Assembly: GCA_026709725.1 (NCBI GenBank)
Contig: JAPOSK010000249.1
Span: 1-16,040, forward strand
DNA: 16,040 nucleotides
DNA from: Paracoccaceae bacterium
Lineage (GTDB): Bacteria > Pseudomonadota > Alphaproteobacteria > Rhodobacterales > Rhodobacteraceae
Reading direction: 5' to 3'
How positions within the stretch are numbered: position 1 is the first letter of the stretch; each line of letters starts with the position of its first letter. The notes beneath the pieces are model-generated. The model ran no database searches, was not told the origin of the DNA, and worked only from the letters and a program-made list of their open reading frames with translations. Of the stretch, positions 14,734 to 16,040 are shown one piece after another. Made by a program: the position numbers and the translations under genes.

Positions 14734-16040
14734 TCGGCGAATGTTGTCTTGTGCGTGATCCAGTAAGTCTCGATCGGGTGCACAGCGTAGCCCGAAAGGC
14801 CGGGCCTGGCGACATTCACCTGACTGACGTGAAAGACCGGGATCATGGCTGCGTCTGATGCAATGATCTGCTGCACACTGTCATAGATCGCCTTGCGCAT
14901 TTCCTGATCGAAGGCCAGACGGCCATCTTCGAGGAGTTCATCAAGGGCCGGGTTCGTGTATTTGCCGGAATTCGAGCCACCGTCTGACTTGAGAAGTGCT
15001 TCCAGCACCGCACCGGGGTCACCCTGAGGGGTTGTCACCCAGGCTTGCAGAAACATGTCGGCTTCACCCGCAGCAATCGCGTCATTACTCGCACCCCATT
15101 CGCCGACCTTGACCCTGGCGGTGATTCCGGTCGCCGACAGGAAGGCCTGGGTCAGCTCCGCTGTGGGTGACAGGGCCGCACGTGAGGAATAGGTGACGAT
15201 ATCAATTTCCAGAGGTTCACCATCAAGCATCCAGCGACCACCGTCTTTGACAGCACCTGATTCTGTCAGAAGTTCCTCGGCTTTGGCGGGATCATGGGTC
15301 GCCGGGATATCAGCTGCCCAGACTATTCCGTCCGGATATACAGTTCCGGCCGGGACACCGCCAACTCCCGATAGAACAGCATCGACGATGCCCTGACGGT
15401 CAATTGCCAACGAGACGGCACGGCGAACCAGCGGGTTGGCCATTGGCCCGCTGGCTGCATTGACTGTGTAGAAATAGAGCCGGGCGGTGGGGGCTGCGAA
15501 ACCAAGCGCACCCGTGCTCCGGATACGTTCGAAGTCCGTCTCGGGATAGTTTATGACCATATCAACCTCACCGGCTTCGAAGGCCAGTGCCGCTGTTGCC
15601 GGATCGCCGGCAACCACGACCCGGACCTCTTCCAGACCAGGGAGTCCAAGGCGATAGTTCGGGTTGGCTTCGACGCGGTACAGCTGCTCCGGCACTGCCT
15701 CTTTGAAAATGTACGGGCCTGTCGCATTGATCGGGAAGGCGTCTGAGGGGTCGCCCAGAATTGCAATTCCGGGTTCGGAGAGGGTCCAGGGGAACGCCGC
15801 ATTCGGACTGTTCGTCTCGAACACCACCATGCTGTCACCTTCCGGGGTCATCCCTGCGAGGTCCAGCAGTTTTTCGACCCGCGCGTTGTATCCGGGATGA
15901 GATTCATCTGAAATCGCCGAGATTGACATGACCACTGCATCCGCTGTCAACGGCGTGCCGTCATGGAACTGAACCCCCTCCCTCAATGTGACACGCCATG
16001 TCGTTGGTGATGACTGCTCACTACCCGCGGCAAGTCGGGG
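14730..16040 (-). CDS. ABC importer substrate-binding protein, family 5 (5' end outside the window)
   Basis: The first gene of the operon in this window, entering from the right edge. 436 residues are visible, and the frame stays open to base 16040. The segment around WRVTLREGVQFHDGTPLTAD identifies the SBP_bac_5 family (peptide, nickel and related ligands); residues like ATGPYIFKEAVPEQLY, NPLVRRAVSLAIDRQGI and KYTNPALDELLEDGRLAFD are typical. The signal peptide and roughly the first 80-100 residues lie outside the window. A TTG at 15984-15986 is an internal codon and not the start, because the family match continues upstream of it. The ligand cannot be read; I saw no nickel-specific regulator or urease/hydrogenase gene to favour nickel. 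Confidence 0.93.
   Translation of the reverse strand, partial: PRLAAGSEQSSPTTWRVTLREGVQFHDGTPLTADAVVMSISAISDESHPGYNARVEKLLDLAGMTPEGDSMVVFETNSPNAAFPWTLSEPGIAILGDPSDAFPINATGPYIFKEAVPEQLYRVEANPNYRLGLPGLEEVRVVVAGDPATAALAFEAGEVDMVINYPETDFERIRSTGALGFAAPTARLYFYTVNAASGPMANPLVRRAVSLAIDRQGIVDAVLSGVGGVPAGTVYPDGIVWAADIPATHDPAKAEELLTESGAVKDGGRWMLDGEPLEIDIVTYSSRAALSPTAELTQAFLSATGITARVKVGEWGASNDAIAAGEADMFLQAWVTTPQGDPGAVLEALLKSDGGSNSGKYTNPALDELLEDGRLAFDQEMRKAIYDSVQQIIASDAAMIPVFHVSQVNVARPGLSGYAVHPIETYWITHKTTFAE

Noticed and set aside
15984..15986. TTG as the start of the binding-protein gene
   Set aside because: The family-typical sequence continues in frame upstream to the window edge, so the true start is outside.

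Overview
The window looks like a chromosomal segment of an alphaproteobacterium. GC is moderate, judged by eye at a little over 50%. The evidence is the bacterial housekeeping set (pheT, pyk, rpmI, rplT, pheS), a DUF1244/SMc04008-type small protein known mainly from Alphaproteobacteria, and strong GGAG-type ribosome binding sites. I cannot name the genus.

Layout: 1-356 has no convincing gene, only inverted repeats and TTGACA-like motifs. 357-1292 (-) is a LysR-family regulator. 1500-3935 (-) is pheT. A divergent 166-bp gap follows, then a plus-strand housekeeping run: pyk (4102-5547), rpmI (5685-5885), rplT (5898-6260), pheS (6374-7456) and a DUF1244 protein (7494-7808). PheS and PheT together form the (alpha-beta)2 phenylalanyl-tRNA synthetase, but here their genes face apart with about 2.4 kb (pyk-rpmI-rplT) between their 5' ends, instead of forming the usual pheST pair.

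7809-8333 is a 525-bp stretch without a large gene. It holds a terminator-like hairpin, an AT-rich promoter-like segment, a 9-bp-stem hairpin, and an 18-codon upstream ORF with its own Shine-Dalgarno whose stop overlaps the next start (ATGA). That next gene, 8334-11396 (+), encodes a 1020-residue protein that joins an N-terminal HsdR_N-like PD-(D/E)XK nuclease to an N6-adenine DNA methyltransferase and a C-terminal target-recognition-like region. This looks like a one-gene (type IIG-like) restriction-modification or anti-phage enzyme, and it is the only accessory-looking gene in the window.

11397-11608 is a convergent gap rich in palindromes, with a terminator for the minus-strand operon. 11609->16040 (-) is a five-gene, translationally coupled ABC importer of the peptide/nickel (Dpp/Opp/Nik) class, in transcription order: binding protein (5' end outside the window), ATPase, ATPase, permease B, permease C. 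All junctions visible in the window overlap by 4 to 8 bp. No tRNA, rRNA, CRISPR array, transposase or integrase was seen.
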